Part shown: positions 1 through 8,115 of the stretch, one piece after another
How the letters are laid out: each line of letters opens with the position of its first letter
How positions within the stretch are numbered: the first letter of the stretch is position 1
Source: Treponema sp.
GTDB lineage: Bacteria; Spirochaetota; Spirochaetia; Treponematales; Breznakiellaceae
Reading direction: 5' to 3'
Assembly (NCBI GenBank): GCA_009781635.1
Contig: WQXU01000001.1
Location: 176,705-240,704, forward strand
DNA: 64,000 nt
Made by a program: the position numbers and the translations under genes
The notes under the pieces: generated by a model
What the model was told of the DNA's origin: nothing
The model's database searches: none
The model's input: the letters and a program-made list of their open reading frames with translations, nothing else

Positions 1-312
1 TACATCATTTTTATCTTTAAGCGGAAAATACAGATAATATTTACCGTTTTTATGCGCAACATCACCATCCCATAACTGGCGGCCTGCCCAGGGAATATCC
101 TTAACATCGAGCGCAACGCCATGATCTGTCACTTCGCCGTTTTCTACATCATCCATAGAAAAGACATGGTAGTCTTTCATGTTGAAATGATCGCCGCTGT
201 CATTTTCGGGTACACCGCTTTCCCAGTCGTGGGAAGGATAGATATACAACTTGCCGTTAAAAACATGGACAGAAGGGTCTGCCATGTAGTCGTTTGGTAC
301 TAAATATCTCAT
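1..312 (-). CDS. Glycoside hydrolase family 43-like protein, partial (N-terminal 104 residues)
   Basis: The leftward reading frame starts at the ATG at 312 and runs off the left edge of the window without a stop, so only the first 104 residues are visible. They begin MRYLVPNDYMADPSVHVFN and later contain WDGDVAHKNGKYYLYFP. The early ADPSV segment fits the catalytic base Asp of five-bladed propeller glycosidases of family GH43, and the DGDVAHKNGKYYLYF stretch fits the second blade. Such enzymes usually remove arabinose or xylose from plant hemicellulose. No signal peptide is visible, so a cytoplasmic enzyme acting on imported oligosaccharides is likely. The gene is divergent from the basic-protein genes that begin at 518. 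Substrate cannot be told from this fragment. Confidence 0.72.
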   Translation of the reverse strand, partial: MRYLVPNDYMADPSVHVFNGKLYIYPSHDWESGVPENDSGDHFNMKDYHVFSMDDVENGEVTDHGVALDVKDIPWAGRQLWDGDVAHKNGKYYLYFPLKDKNDV

Positions 313-437
313 GAGCTTAAGATAGCAGGAAAAACCAATTCATGCAAGGGATAATTTTTGACCCAACTTTTCCGTTTTCATAGAATCCGCGGCGTTCCGG
401 TACTCTGGGTTAGATTTTTTAACGTAATACGCCACCC

Positions 438-466
438 TTGACAATTTTCTTAAAATGTGATATAAA
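438..466 (+). promoter_or_regulatory. Sigma70-type promoter for the 518-1595 genes
   Basis: TTGACA at 438-443 and TATAAA at 461-466 are separated by exactly 17 bases. This is a near-consensus housekeeping promoter. The predicted transcript start near 473 leaves a leader of about 45 bases with a strong AAAGGAGGAG ribosome site at 501-510 before the ATG at 518. The rest of the 205-base gap back to the divergent glycosidase start shows nothing else that I can support. Confidence 0.7.
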
Positions 467-517
467 AGCATAACAATACTAAAAAAATTGCACTTAAAAC
501 AAAGGAGGAGTATAAAA

Positions 518-1012
518 ATGGCACAAAAAAAGCCGGTATCAACGACGGTTAAGAAGGTAACTAGTACAGCTAAAACCGTAGTCAAAAATGTCAAAAAAGA
601 CCCAATAGGATCAACAGCCGCAGCTGCGAAAGCCGTGGTTGGAGGAGTTACAGGCGCAGCGCAAGCCGGAATATCCAAAGTGGCAAACTCCAAGCTGCTT
701 AAGGGCACCAAGGCGGGAACCGCTGTAGAATTGTCAAACACTTTAGTTGGTATGCCCGGGTCAGTGATAAATATTGGAATTAGCTCTCTAGCCGGACTTG
801 CCTCAGGTATTTATCAGGGAAAAACGATTGCGCAGCTTGAAAAAATGGTTGCCGATATTGCAGTAAAAGAAGCAAAAGGCAATGTGGATGCTGTTATAAA
901 ACAGGCTATGGCATGTTTGCAAGTTTATGATCCATCTCTCACTTCAAAAGAAGTGGGTGATTTTTTCAAAGATTTAGGACAAAGCGCAAAGGCAAAACTA
1001 AAGAAAGCGTAA
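518..1012 (+). CDS. Lysine/alanine-rich basic protein of unknown function (164 aa)
   Basis: I do not recognise a family. The first 30 residues are rich in Lys, Thr and Val (VKKVTSTAKTVVKNVKK), followed by an Ala/Gly-rich middle and a helix-like C-terminal half ending in KAKLKKA. The middle (TLVGMPGSVINIGISSLAGLASG) is hydrophobic enough to bind a membrane or form an amphipathic helix. An upstream in-frame ATG at 488 exists, but the strong AAAGGAGGAG just before the ATG at 518 sets the start. It is the first of three short basic genes sharing one promoter. The composition recalls histone-like or polymer-granule-binding proteins, but that is only a compositional resemblance. Confidence 0.65.
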   Translation: MAQKKPVSTTVKKVTSTAKTVVKNVKKDPIGSTAAAAKAVVGGVTGAAQAGISKVANSKLLKGTKAGTAVELSNTLVGMPGSVINIGISSLAGLASGIYQGKTIAQLEKMVADIAVKEAKGNVDAVIKQAMACLQVYDPSLTSKEVGDFFKDLGQSAKAKLKKA

Positions 1013-1022
1013 GGAGATTAAA

Positions 1023-1235
1023 ATGGCAAAAGCAGTATTACCGCCCAAGGGTACGGTGAAAAAGATTACGTCTAATAAGGTTTATGCAACAATACATAAG
1101 GTTGACAAAAATGATACATCTAATAAAATAATTGCGCCGAAACATGTTGTAAAGAAAGAAACACCAGCAAATAAAAACCCTAAAGCGGCGGCGCTAATGA
1201 AGAATGCCAAAAACGCGATCAATAAGAAAAAGTAA
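1023..1235 (+). CDS. Small lysine-rich basic protein (70 aa), unknown function
   Basis: A 70-residue, strongly basic protein with many Lys, Asn and Ala residues and a tail reading KNAINKKK. It begins 10 bases after the preceding stop, and its ribosome site (AAGGAGATTAAAATG) is identical to that of the next gene, so the two leaders look duplicated. There is no hydrophobic segment or cysteine. Its composition resembles nucleic-acid-binding tails, but no domain is recognisable. It is probably co-transcribed from the promoter at 438-466. Confidence 0.55.
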   Translation: MAKAVLPPKGTVKKITSNKVYATIHKVDKNDTSNKIIAPKHVVKKETPANKNPKAAALMKNAKNAINKKK

Positions 1236-1292
1236 ACATTCCTGCAGGGGCTAGCTGCCTCTGCGAGGAAAACCTGTCTTAAGGAGATTAAA

Positions 1293-1595
1293 ATGCCAAG
1301 AACAGTAACGCCGTCTAAAGCGGGTAAGGCAGTGACAAATGCCGCAAAGAAAACAGTAGCTGCAACTAAAAAAGTGGTTAATAAAGCCATAGAGAATAAA
1401 AGAACCTATGATAAGCGTGTAGATGATATGCTGGAAGCAGACAGAAAAAAGCTTCAAAAGGATCGTGAGCTTTCGAAGGGTAAGATTGATCCGGTAACAC
1501 TGGGATATAAAACATGTTCAAAGTCCGCCAAAGGGTTAGCAATGGATCGGGCAAATAAGATACAAGCAGAAATCGACGCCGTAAAGAAAAGATAA
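1293..1595 (+). CDS. Lysine/alanine-rich basic protein (100 aa), unknown function
   Basis: A 100-residue basic protein. Its N-terminal third (GKAVTNAAKKTVAATKKVV) resembles the Lys/Ala/Val start of the protein at 518, suggesting a common origin. The rest looks like a charged helix with DDMLEADRKKLQKDRELSKG. The start is fixed by AAGGAGATTAAAATG, the same leader used at 1023. No catalytic motif or membrane segment is seen. It is the third gene of the small basic-protein cluster; a DNA-, RNA- or polyphosphate-binding role would be pure inference. Confidence 0.55.
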   Translation: MPRTVTPSKAGKAVTNAAKKTVAATKKVVNKAIENKRTYDKRVDDMLEADRKKLQKDRELSKGKIDPVTLGYKTCSKSAKGLAMDRANKIQAEIDAVKKR

Positions 1596-1735
1596 ACTTC
1601 TGCAGGTATAAGGACTATTCAGCACTTAAGAAACAGACTGCTCAAATATACATCTGCTGCATTATATAAATCTTTTAATAATATTCGCATTTTTTCTTGG
1701 TTGAAATAATTTTCCCAAAAAAGTATATTACTACT

Positions 1736-4438
1736 ATGAACTCGATTGAACTTGCAAAAGCTTATGACCCAAAATCCTTTGAAGATCGCATCTATGCGCG
1801 GTGGAAGGAATCAGGCGCTTTTACTCCGGAAAATTCCGGGAATTTATGCGAAAAACCTTTTGTTATCACCATTCCTCCTCCCAATGTTACAGGTGTCCTG
1901 CACCTGGGGCATGGTTTAAATAATAGTTTACAGGACATTATTGTACGTTTTCATAGAATGCGCGGCGTTCCCGTGCTTTGGGTTCCGGGCACCGACCATG
2001 CAGGAATCGCAACCCAAAACGTAGTTGAGCGCAAGCTGAAGGAACAGGGAAAAAGTCGCCGTGAACTTGGGCGGGAAAAGTTCCTGGAAGAAACATGGAA
2101 GGTAAAAAACGAGCACCACGCAATTATTACAAAGCAGCTGGAAAAAATAGGAGCTAGCGTTGACTGGAACCGCGAGCGTTTTACCATGGACGAAGGGCTC
2201 TCGCGCGCGGTGCGTGAAGTTTTTGTTACTCTGTACGAGCGCGGCCTTCTTTATAAAGGCAACTACCTTGTAAACTGGTGCACTTCCTGCGGCACGGCTC
2301 TTGCGGACGATGAAGTTGAGCATGAAGATACTGCGGGAAAAATGTATCATATTCGCTATTACTTTACAGACGATAAAGATAAATATATTGAGATTGCAAC
2401 AACACGCCCGGAGACCTTGTTAGGCGACACTGCTGTTGCCGTTCACCCCGAGGATGAACGTTATACTGCCTTCAAAGGCAAAACTCTTCGCCTGCCGTTA
2501 ACAGAAAGAGATATACCTTTAATCTTTGACCCATATGTTGAGCGCGCTTTTGGAACAGGAGCATTAAAAGTAACTCCTGCCCACGACCCCAATGACTGGG
2601 AACTTGGCAGAAAGCACGATCTTGCGATTATCAATATACTCAATCCCGACGGAACGTTAAACGAAAATGCGCCTGAAAAATACCGGGGGCTTTCTGTAAA
2701 AAAAGCGCGCGCTGTTGTTATAGAAGATTTAATCGCAGGCGGCTTTTATGTAAAAGATGAACCTATTAAACATTCTGTCGGACATTGTTATCGCTGCAAT
2801 ACTGTAATTGAACCCTTCCTCTCCGAGCAGTGGTTTGTAAAAATGAAACCACTAGCCGATAAGGCGCTTGCCTGCTGGCAAAAAGGCGAAATTGTTTTCT
2901 ATCCCAAAAAATGGGAAAACACCTACAAACACTGGATGGAAAATATAAAAGACTGGTGCGTAAGCCGCCAATTATGGTGGGGACACCGTATCCCGGCATG
3001 GACTTGCGCTGAATGTACTAAGCTTACAGTTTCGCGTAACGACATCGATGTTTGCCCGCAGTGCAACAGCAAAAATATCGAGCAGGACAGCGACGTTCTT
3101 GATACATGGTTTTCCAGCTGGTTATGGCCGTTTTCAACTTTAGGCTGGGAAAAAGCCGGCGATTCTACTGCCGACCTGCAAAAATTCTACCCTACCACTT
3201 CTCTTATTACAGCTTACGATATTATTTTCTTTTGGGTGGCAAGAATGATCATGGCTGGTCTTGAGTTTACAGGCAAGGCGCCGTTCCATGATATCTATAT
3301 TCATGGGCTTGTACGTGATAAACAGGGACGCAAAATGAGCAAGTCTCTTGGCAACGGGCTTGATCCTCTTGAACTTGTTGATGAGTTCGGCGCAGATGCA
3401 ATGAAGTTTACTCTTGCATTTATATGCGCTCAGGGACAAGACGTATTGTTAGACAAGGATTCTTTTAAACTTGGTTCCAAGTTCGCAAACAAGATTTGGA
3501 ACGCAAGCCGTTATATATTGATGAATCTTGACGGCAGGGAAATGATCGAAAACCCGCAGCTGAATCCCGCAGATAAATGGATTTATTCACGTTTAAACAG
3601 CGCGGTAAAATCAATGAACGAAGCATTCTTTTCATACCGTTATAACGATGCAGCTCAAAGCGCCTACGAATTTTTCTGGAATGATTTTTGCGACTGGTAT
3701 GTAGAAGCTACAAAACTTTCCATGAAAGGCGGAAACGACTCAGATGTTCCATCCGCAGAGAAGGATCGGGCCACAACAGTGCTTTTGGATGTGTTATCAG
3801 AATCGCTAAAGCTTCTCCACCCTCTCTTGCCGTTTGTAACAGAAGAGATTTACAGCAAATTGCCTTTAAATCAGGGAATGGGGAATGGTGAACGGGGAAC
3901 CGGATTATTAATTTGCGCGCGTTATCCCCAATACGATGAGAAGCGCTGCTCCCCAATTGAAGAAAAAAACTTTTCGGCTCTTCAATCGCTTGTTGGCATG
4001 GTGCGAACTCTGCGAAGCGAATGCGGCATAACACCCGATAAAAAACTGCGGGTACTTGTCCGCGCATCAGCAGAACTGGAAACGCCTTTTAACGAAAATT
4101 CCGAACTTATTAAACTTCTTGCAAAGCTTGGCGAACTTGTCATCGAAGCGCAACTGGCCTCCCCGCTTCCAAAACCGGCAGGTTCCATAGGAATGGCGGC
4201 AGCGGGATTCGAAGTTTTTGTATTCATCGCAGAAGCTGCAGACACTGCCGCGCTTAAGAAAAAGTTTACAAACGATCTTGAAAAAGACCGCAAATATATT
4301 GAGGGATTAAGAAGCAAACTTGCAAATCAGCAGTTTATCATGAATGCGCCTGCAGAGCTTGTTGCAGAACAAAAAGCAAAACTGGAGGAAGCGCTTTTGC
4401 GCACCGGAAAGTTTGACAGCTATTTAAGGGATTTATAA
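1736..4438 (+). CDS. valS: Valyl-tRNA synthetase
   Basis: Class I aminoacyl-tRNA synthetase that charges tRNA-Val in the cytoplasm. The HIGH signature appears as HLGH (about residues 56-59) after PPPNVTGVL, and the KMSKS signature as RKMSKSLGNGLDP. Between them lies the editing domain (TTRPETLLGDTAVAVHPED), and a Cys-rich zinc-type patch (CAECTKL...CPQC) is present. The C-terminal tail is a Lys/Glu/Ala-rich coiled coil as in other ValRS. I start at ATG 1736 because MNSIELAKAYDPKSFEDRIY matches the usual ValRS N terminus; a TTG at 1697 would add 13 unsupported residues. About 900 residues is normal. The stop overlaps the next start by one base (TAATG), so the genes are translationally coupled. 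Confidence 0.96.
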   Translation: MNSIELAKAYDPKSFEDRIYARWKESGAFTPENSGNLCEKPFVITIPPPNVTGVLHLGHGLNNSLQDIIVRFHRMRGVPVLWVPGTDHAGIATQNVVERKLKEQGKSRRELGREKFLEETWKVKNEHHAIITKQLEKIGASVDWNRERFTMDEGLSRAVREVFVTLYERGLLYKGNYLVNWCTSCGTALADDEVEHEDTAGKMYHIRYYFTDDKDKYIEIATTRPETLLGDTAVAVHPEDERYTAFKGKTLRLPLTERDIPLIFDPYVERAFGTGALKVTPAHDPNDWELGRKHDLAIINILNPDGTLNENAPEKYRGLSVKKARAVVIEDLIAGGFYVKDEPIKHSVGHCYRCNTVIEPFLSEQWFVKMKPLADKALACWQKGEIVFYPKKWENTYKHWMENIKDWCVSRQLWWGHRIPAWTCAECTKLTVSRNDIDVCPQCNSKNIEQDSDVLDTWFSSWLWPFSTLGWEKAGDSTADLQKFYPTTSLITAYDIIFFWVARMIMAGLEFTGKAPFHDIYIHGLVRDKQGRKMSKSLGNGLDPLELVDEFGADAMKFTLAFICAQGQDVLLDKDSFKLGSKFANKIWNASRYILMNLDGREMIENPQLNPADKWIYSRLNSAVKSMNEAFFSYRYNDAAQSAYEFFWNDFCDWYVEATKLSMKGGNDSDVPSAEKDRATTVLLDVLSESLKLLHPLLPFVTEEIYSKLPLNQGMGNGERGTGLLICARYPQYDEKRCSPIEEKNFSALQSLVGMVRTLRSECGITPDKKLRVLVRASAELETPFNENSELIKLLAKLGELVIEAQLASPLPKPAGSIGMAAAGFEVFVFIAEAADTAALKKKFTNDLEKDRKYIEGLRSKLANQQFIMNAPAELVAEQKAKLEEALLRTGKFDSYLRDL

Positions 4439-5025
4439 TGAATGCAGAACAAACGGATCAATTAAGCGGAACCCGTCTTGCTCCGTACATCCAGCTTGCT
4501 ACATATTTAATCGGCAAATCGCGTGAAGCCGGAGGAAACATGTTTCGTCATCAGCTTGATACTATGGCGATTCTTGTAGATTACAAATATATTGATTCGG
4601 TTCTGTTAAAGGCATCGCTTGTCCATGATATCCTGGAAGATATTCCGGATTTTAATCATAATATACTGCTTTCCATAGACTTTGAAAGCCATGCTGTTTA
4701 TAAGCTTGTAATGGAAGTTTCGCGACGGCACGGAGAGGCAAAACCTGATTTTCTTAACCGCATAAGGGAATCGGGCTCTCATAATGCAAAAATATTAAAG
4801 GTTGCAGACCGTATTTCCAACATGATTTCTTTGGGTTTTGTTAACGATATGGAGTTTGTTGAACGTTATATAAATGAAACCGAAAAGTACCTTCTTCCTC
4901 TTGCTGCAGAGGTTGATAAAAATATGCATACAGAACTTTCAGATCTTGTCGCTTCCAGGCGAAAATACCTTAACGATTTTAATAATCTGGAGCGTTTTAT
5001 ACTTGATAATGTTACGGGGGGTTAA
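4438..5025 (+). CDS. HD-domain phosphohydrolase, small alarmone hydrolase (Mesh1/SpoT-HD) type
   Basis: A 195-residue stand-alone HD protein. The visible motifs are RH (H38), HD (63-64), ED (67-68) and KVADRISNM (D123), in the same order and spacing as the Mn-dependent (p)ppGpp hydrolase half of SpoT and the Mesh1/SAH proteins. No synthetase, TGS or ACT domain is present. The likely role is hydrolysis of (p)ppGpp or a related 3'-phosphorylated nucleotide in the cytoplasm. It overlaps valS by one base and is followed 9 bases later by dxs, so it sits in a housekeeping operon. Another HD substrate remains possible because the flanking motifs are weaker than in SpoT. Confidence 0.72.
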   Translation: MNAEQTDQLSGTRLAPYIQLATYLIGKSREAGGNMFRHQLDTMAILVDYKYIDSVLLKASLVHDILEDIPDFNHNILLSIDFESHAVYKLVMEVSRRHGEAKPDFLNRIRESGSHNAKILKVADRISNMISLGFVNDMEFVERYINETEKYLLPLAAEVDKNMHTELSDLVASRRKYLNDFNNLERFILDNVTGG

Positions 5026-5034
5026 CCTTTAATT

Positions 5035-6951
5035 TTGCTGCAGGAAATCCGCTCTCCACAAGATATAAAAAAATTAACATTACGCGAACTTAATCTTCTT
5101 GCGCAGGAATTAAGAGAGCTCATCGTTTCTACTGTTTCGAGTAACGGCGGGCATTTGTCATCCAATCTTGGCGTTGTTGAACTTAGTATCGCCCTGCATC
5201 GTGTTTTTAATACGCCGCATGACAAGATTGTCTGGGATGTCGGACACCAGTGTTATGCGCATAAAATCCTTACAGGCCGTTTGGATGCGTTTACAACCCT
5301 TCGTAAACAAAACGGACTTGCAGGCTTTCCCAAACGCAGCGAAAGCCTTCATGATTCATTCAATACAGGGCACGCTTCAACTTCCATTTCCGCCGCGCTT
5401 GGAGTGCTTGCCGCAGAACGCATACAGAAAGGCAAGGGGCTTTCAATTGCCGTAATAGGAGACGGCGCGCTTACAGGCGGAATGGCATATGAGGCCTTAT
5501 CCCATGCAGGGCATCTTGGCCTGCCTTTGATAGTAATTTTAAATGACAATAAAATGTCAATCAGCCGCAATGTCGGAGGATTGTCAAAATATTTAAGCCG
5601 TCTTTCCATGAAAGCAAAATACCAGACTTTCCGCCGTCATTTTGATGCGATGGCAAAAAAAATACCCTATATAGGAGAAGCGTTTTTTGATCTTGTGCTG
5701 AGACTTAAAAGAGCAGTAAAGGCTGTGTTTTACACGGACAATTTTTTTGTAGACCTTGGTTTTGAATATGTAGGGCCGATAAGCGGACACAATATTCAGG
5801 CGCTTGTCAGCGTTCTGGAAGATGTAAAAAAATTAAACCGCCCTGTTGTTGTGCATATAATTACGCGAAAGGGCAAAGGCTACGGTTATGCGGAAGACGA
5901 CCCTGACAGTTATCACGGTGTTGGCTCCTTTTCCGTTGACGGCGGCCTTTCCTCCTGCGAACAGTCAGATTTGCCGAAACAACAAAACATAAAAAAAAGT
6001 TTTACTGAAAGCTTCTCTGACTGCCTTCTGGAAGCGGCCGGAAAAAATGAGCGCATTGTTGCCATAACGGCCGCCATGCAGACAGGGACAGGGCTATCAT
6101 CATTTGCGGTAAATTTTAAAAACCGCTTTTTTGACGTTGGCATTGCAGAAGAGCATGCCGTAACATTTGCAGCGGGAATCGCATCTAAAGGTTTAATACC
6201 TGTTGCAGCCATTTACTCCACTTTTATTCAGCGCGCTGTTGATCAGGTTATTCATGATACCGCTTTGCAGAAATTGCCTGTAATTTTCGCTCTTGACAGA
6301 GCGGGCTTTGTTGGAGCGGACGGCGAAACCCACCAGGGGCTTTTTGACATATCAATTTTCAGAAGTTCACCTAACACAAGCCTGCTTGCTCCTGCAAGTG
6401 AAAATGAACTAAGGCTCATGTTTGACTGGGCTTTTAGCAGGGAAGCAGAAAATCCGGGGCCAATTTTTATCCGTTATCCGAAAGCGTACTGCCCAAAGGA
6501 GACTGATGCTTTTTCATTACCCCTGGAGTCCGGGCGCGGCGTCTGGGTTTCAAAGGAGTGCAGACAGCAGGTTTGCCTTGCATTTACAGGAAGCCTTTAC
6601 AGAGAGGTAAAAGAAGCTGCTGATGCACTTGCGCAAAGCGGCATCGATGCAGATCTTTATAATCTTAGATTCCTTAAACCTGTCGATGAGGATTATCTTG
6701 CGGATATATTAAACAGATACAAACTTGTATGTTTTATAGAAGAAGGCATAAAATCCGGAGGCTTCGGCGAATATGCCGCCACACTGGCGCTTGAACGCAA
6801 TTGCAAAGCAAAAACGCTAGTACTGGCAGCAGACAGCAAATTCCTGGAAGAAGACAAGGCGCTTGGCACAAGGGAAGAGCTGCTTACCCTAAACGGCCTT
6901 GACGGCAAAGGGATAGCCACAGCAGTTGAAAAACACATGAAGAGTTTATAA
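5035..6951 (+). CDS. dxs: 1-deoxy-D-xylulose-5-phosphate synthase
   Basis: Thiamine-diphosphate enzyme that joins pyruvate and glyceraldehyde-3-phosphate, the first step of the MEP isoprenoid pathway. Visible hallmarks are the N-terminal SNGGHLSSNLGVVELSIALH, the ThDP/Mg site GDGALTGGMAYEA followed by NDNKMSIS, and the pyrimidine-domain segment FDVGIAEEHAVTFAAGIA, where the Glu activates the cofactor. The C-terminal transketolase domain has IEEGIKSGGFGEY. At 638 residues it has the normal length. The start is a TTG at 5035, since MLQEIRSPQDIKKLTLREL aligns with other Dxs N termini and no ATG is available. It follows the HD gene closely. Confidence 0.95.
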   Translation: MLQEIRSPQDIKKLTLRELNLLAQELRELIVSTVSSNGGHLSSNLGVVELSIALHRVFNTPHDKIVWDVGHQCYAHKILTGRLDAFTTLRKQNGLAGFPKRSESLHDSFNTGHASTSISAALGVLAAERIQKGKGLSIAVIGDGALTGGMAYEALSHAGHLGLPLIVILNDNKMSISRNVGGLSKYLSRLSMKAKYQTFRRHFDAMAKKIPYIGEAFFDLVLRLKRAVKAVFYTDNFFVDLGFEYVGPISGHNIQALVSVLEDVKKLNRPVVVHIITRKGKGYGYAEDDPDSYHGVGSFSVDGGLSSCEQSDLPKQQNIKKSFTESFSDCLLEAAGKNERIVAITAAMQTGTGLSSFAVNFKNRFFDVGIAEEHAVTFAAGIASKGLIPVAAIYSTFIQRAVDQVIHDTALQKLPVIFALDRAGFVGADGETHQGLFDISIFRSSPNTSLLAPASENELRLMFDWAFSREAENPGPIFIRYPKAYCPKETDAFSLPLESGRGVWVSKECRQQVCLAFTGSLYREVKEAADALAQSGIDADLYNLRFLKPVDEDYLADILNRYKLVCFIEEGIKSGGFGEYAATLALERNCKAKTLVLAADSKFLEEDKALGTREELLTLNGLDGKGIATAVEKHMKSL

Positions 6952-6978
6952 CTGTTTATATAAATTCTATTTCAAAGC

Positions 6979-7079
6979 CACAGCCGCCCGAAGCTGGTCA
7001 CGCCAAGGAACTTTAGTTCCAGCGTGCATTAATTAAAATCACACCCACCCTGAGATGCAATTAAATATTACTTATACAA
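6979..7079. repeat. Degenerate copy of a REP-like intergenic element
   Basis: The stretch holds gccgcccg (6983-6990), ggtcacgccaa (6996-7006), a short hairpin ggaactttagttcc (7007-7020) and agcgtgcattaatt (7021-7034). The same blocks recur at 7136-7177, except that the hairpin insert is missing there. The pair therefore looks like two copies of one mobile or palindromic intergenic unit. It lies in the 339-base gap between dxs and cdaA, which has no credible coding frame. Confidence 0.55.
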
Positions 7080-7083
7080 TGCT

Positions 7084-7208
7084 CCTGTGCAGGTACGCAA
7101 AGCCCTGCCGGCGACTTCGGTGTGAAGTCGTAGCCGGTCACGCCAAAGCGTGCGTTAATTTATATCACAGCCGCCCGGAGCCGGCAGGGCTTTGCGTACC
7201 TGCACAGG
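7084..7208. repeat. Perfect 29-bp inverted repeat enclosing a nested hairpin and the REP-like core
   Basis: The arm at 7084-7112 (starting cctgtgcaggtacgcaaag) is the exact reverse complement of 7180-7208, with a 67-base interior. The interior contains a second perfect 7-bp hairpin (cgacttc 7112-7118 / gaagtcg 7124-7130) and the block ggtcacgccaaagcgtgc shared with the copy near 6996. A long structured RNA or a MITE-like non-autonomous element would look like this. No transposase is nearby. Confidence 0.75.
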
Positions 7209-7253
7209 AATTTTTTAATTAAATTATACTAAATGCATACATTCCCGCCTTGC

Positions 7254-7283
7254 TTGAGTTTAAAGCCACCCCCATGATATAGT
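7254..7283 (+). promoter_or_regulatory. Promoter for cdaA, predicted leaderless
   Basis: TTGAGT at 7254-7259 and TATAGT at 7278-7283 are 18 bases apart. The -10 box ends seven bases before the cdaA ATG at 7291, so transcription would start at or next to the start codon. No Shine-Dalgarno sequence is present, which agrees with a leaderless mRNA. Confidence 0.5.
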
Positions 7284-7290
7284 AGAAACA

Positions 7291-8115
7291 ATGGTATGGT
7301 TCCAATGGCTATCCTCCATATATGATTTTATCCGCCCCGTCCTGGATGTCGCCCTTCTTGCCTTCATATTGTACAAGGGATACGAACTCCTTGAAAAAAC
7401 ACAGGCTTTGCCGCTTGTTAAAGGTGCCGGATTTCTTGCCCTTGTCTACGGTATAGCCTTTCTATTTAACCTTACAACCCTGCAATGGGTGCTTACAATG
7501 ATAGCCCCCGGGCTTTTTATCGCCATTGCCATCGTTTTCCAGCCGGAATTAAGAAAGATATTCATGCGTCTTGGGCAGACAGATTTTTTCCGTCCAAGCA
7601 CAACAGTGCATATAGGCAAACTGGACGCTGTCATAACGGCAGCAGAGCTATTGTCCCGGCGAAGACGCGGGATGCTTGCGGTTTTCCCAAGAAAAATCAA
7701 TTTAAAAAACATAATAGAGACAGGTACAAAAATCAATGCGGAAATATCTTCCAGTTTAATCGTAGCGCTGTTCGAATTTGACGGCCCGCTTCATGACGGC
7801 GCAATGGTGATACAGCACGGGAAAATTGCCGCGGCAAGCTGCTTCCTTCCGCTCTCCGAAAGGCAGGACATACGAAAAAATTTCGGCACACGCCACAGGG
7901 CAAGCCTTGGAATGGCAGAGCAATCCGATGCCGTTGTGCTGATTGTTTCAGAGGAAACAGGAGCTATGTCCCTTGCCTATGATGCAAAACTCTACTACGA
8001 CCTTACCCCGGCGGAAGTTACGCGCAAATTGATGGATCTGCTTGATAAGGGAAGCAGAAAAGAGGCTGCCGGTAAAGATGTATCCGAAGAAGACAGGGAG
8101 GTTCTTGTTGAATAG
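7291..8115 (+). CDS. cdaA: Diadenylate cyclase CdaA (membrane c-di-AMP synthase)
   Basis: Makes cyclic di-AMP from two ATP. Three hydrophobic segments occupy about the first 90 residues (PVLDVALLAFILYKGYELL, GAGFLALVYGIAFLFNL, VLTMIAPGLFIAIAIVF), followed by the FQPELRKIFMRLGQ linker typical of CdaA. The DAC domain has both signature motifs, DGA (169-171 in FDGPLHDGAMVI) and RHR (201-203 in GTRHRAS). At 274 residues it has the family length. It overlaps the YbbR-domain gene by 8 bases, reproducing the common cdaA-cdaR pair. No ribosome site precedes the ATG, and a promoter lies directly upstream. c-di-AMP usually controls potassium and wall homeostasis. Confidence 0.95.
   Translation: MVWFQWLSSIYDFIRPVLDVALLAFILYKGYELLEKTQALPLVKGAGFLALVYGIAFLFNLTTLQWVLTMIAPGLFIAIAIVFQPELRKIFMRLGQTDFFRPSTTVHIGKLDAVITAAELLSRRRRGMLAVFPRKINLKNIIETGTKINAEISSSLIVALFEFDGPLHDGAMVIQHGKIAAASCFLPLSERQDIRKNFGTRHRASLGMAEQSDAVVLIVSEETGAMSLAYDAKLYYDLTPAEVTRKLMDLLDKGSRKEAAGKDVSEEDREVLVE

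Noticed and set aside
1596..1735. Possible T-box or other leader before valS
   Set aside because: No specifier stem, antiterminator or T-box consensus is visible in the short AT-rich gap.
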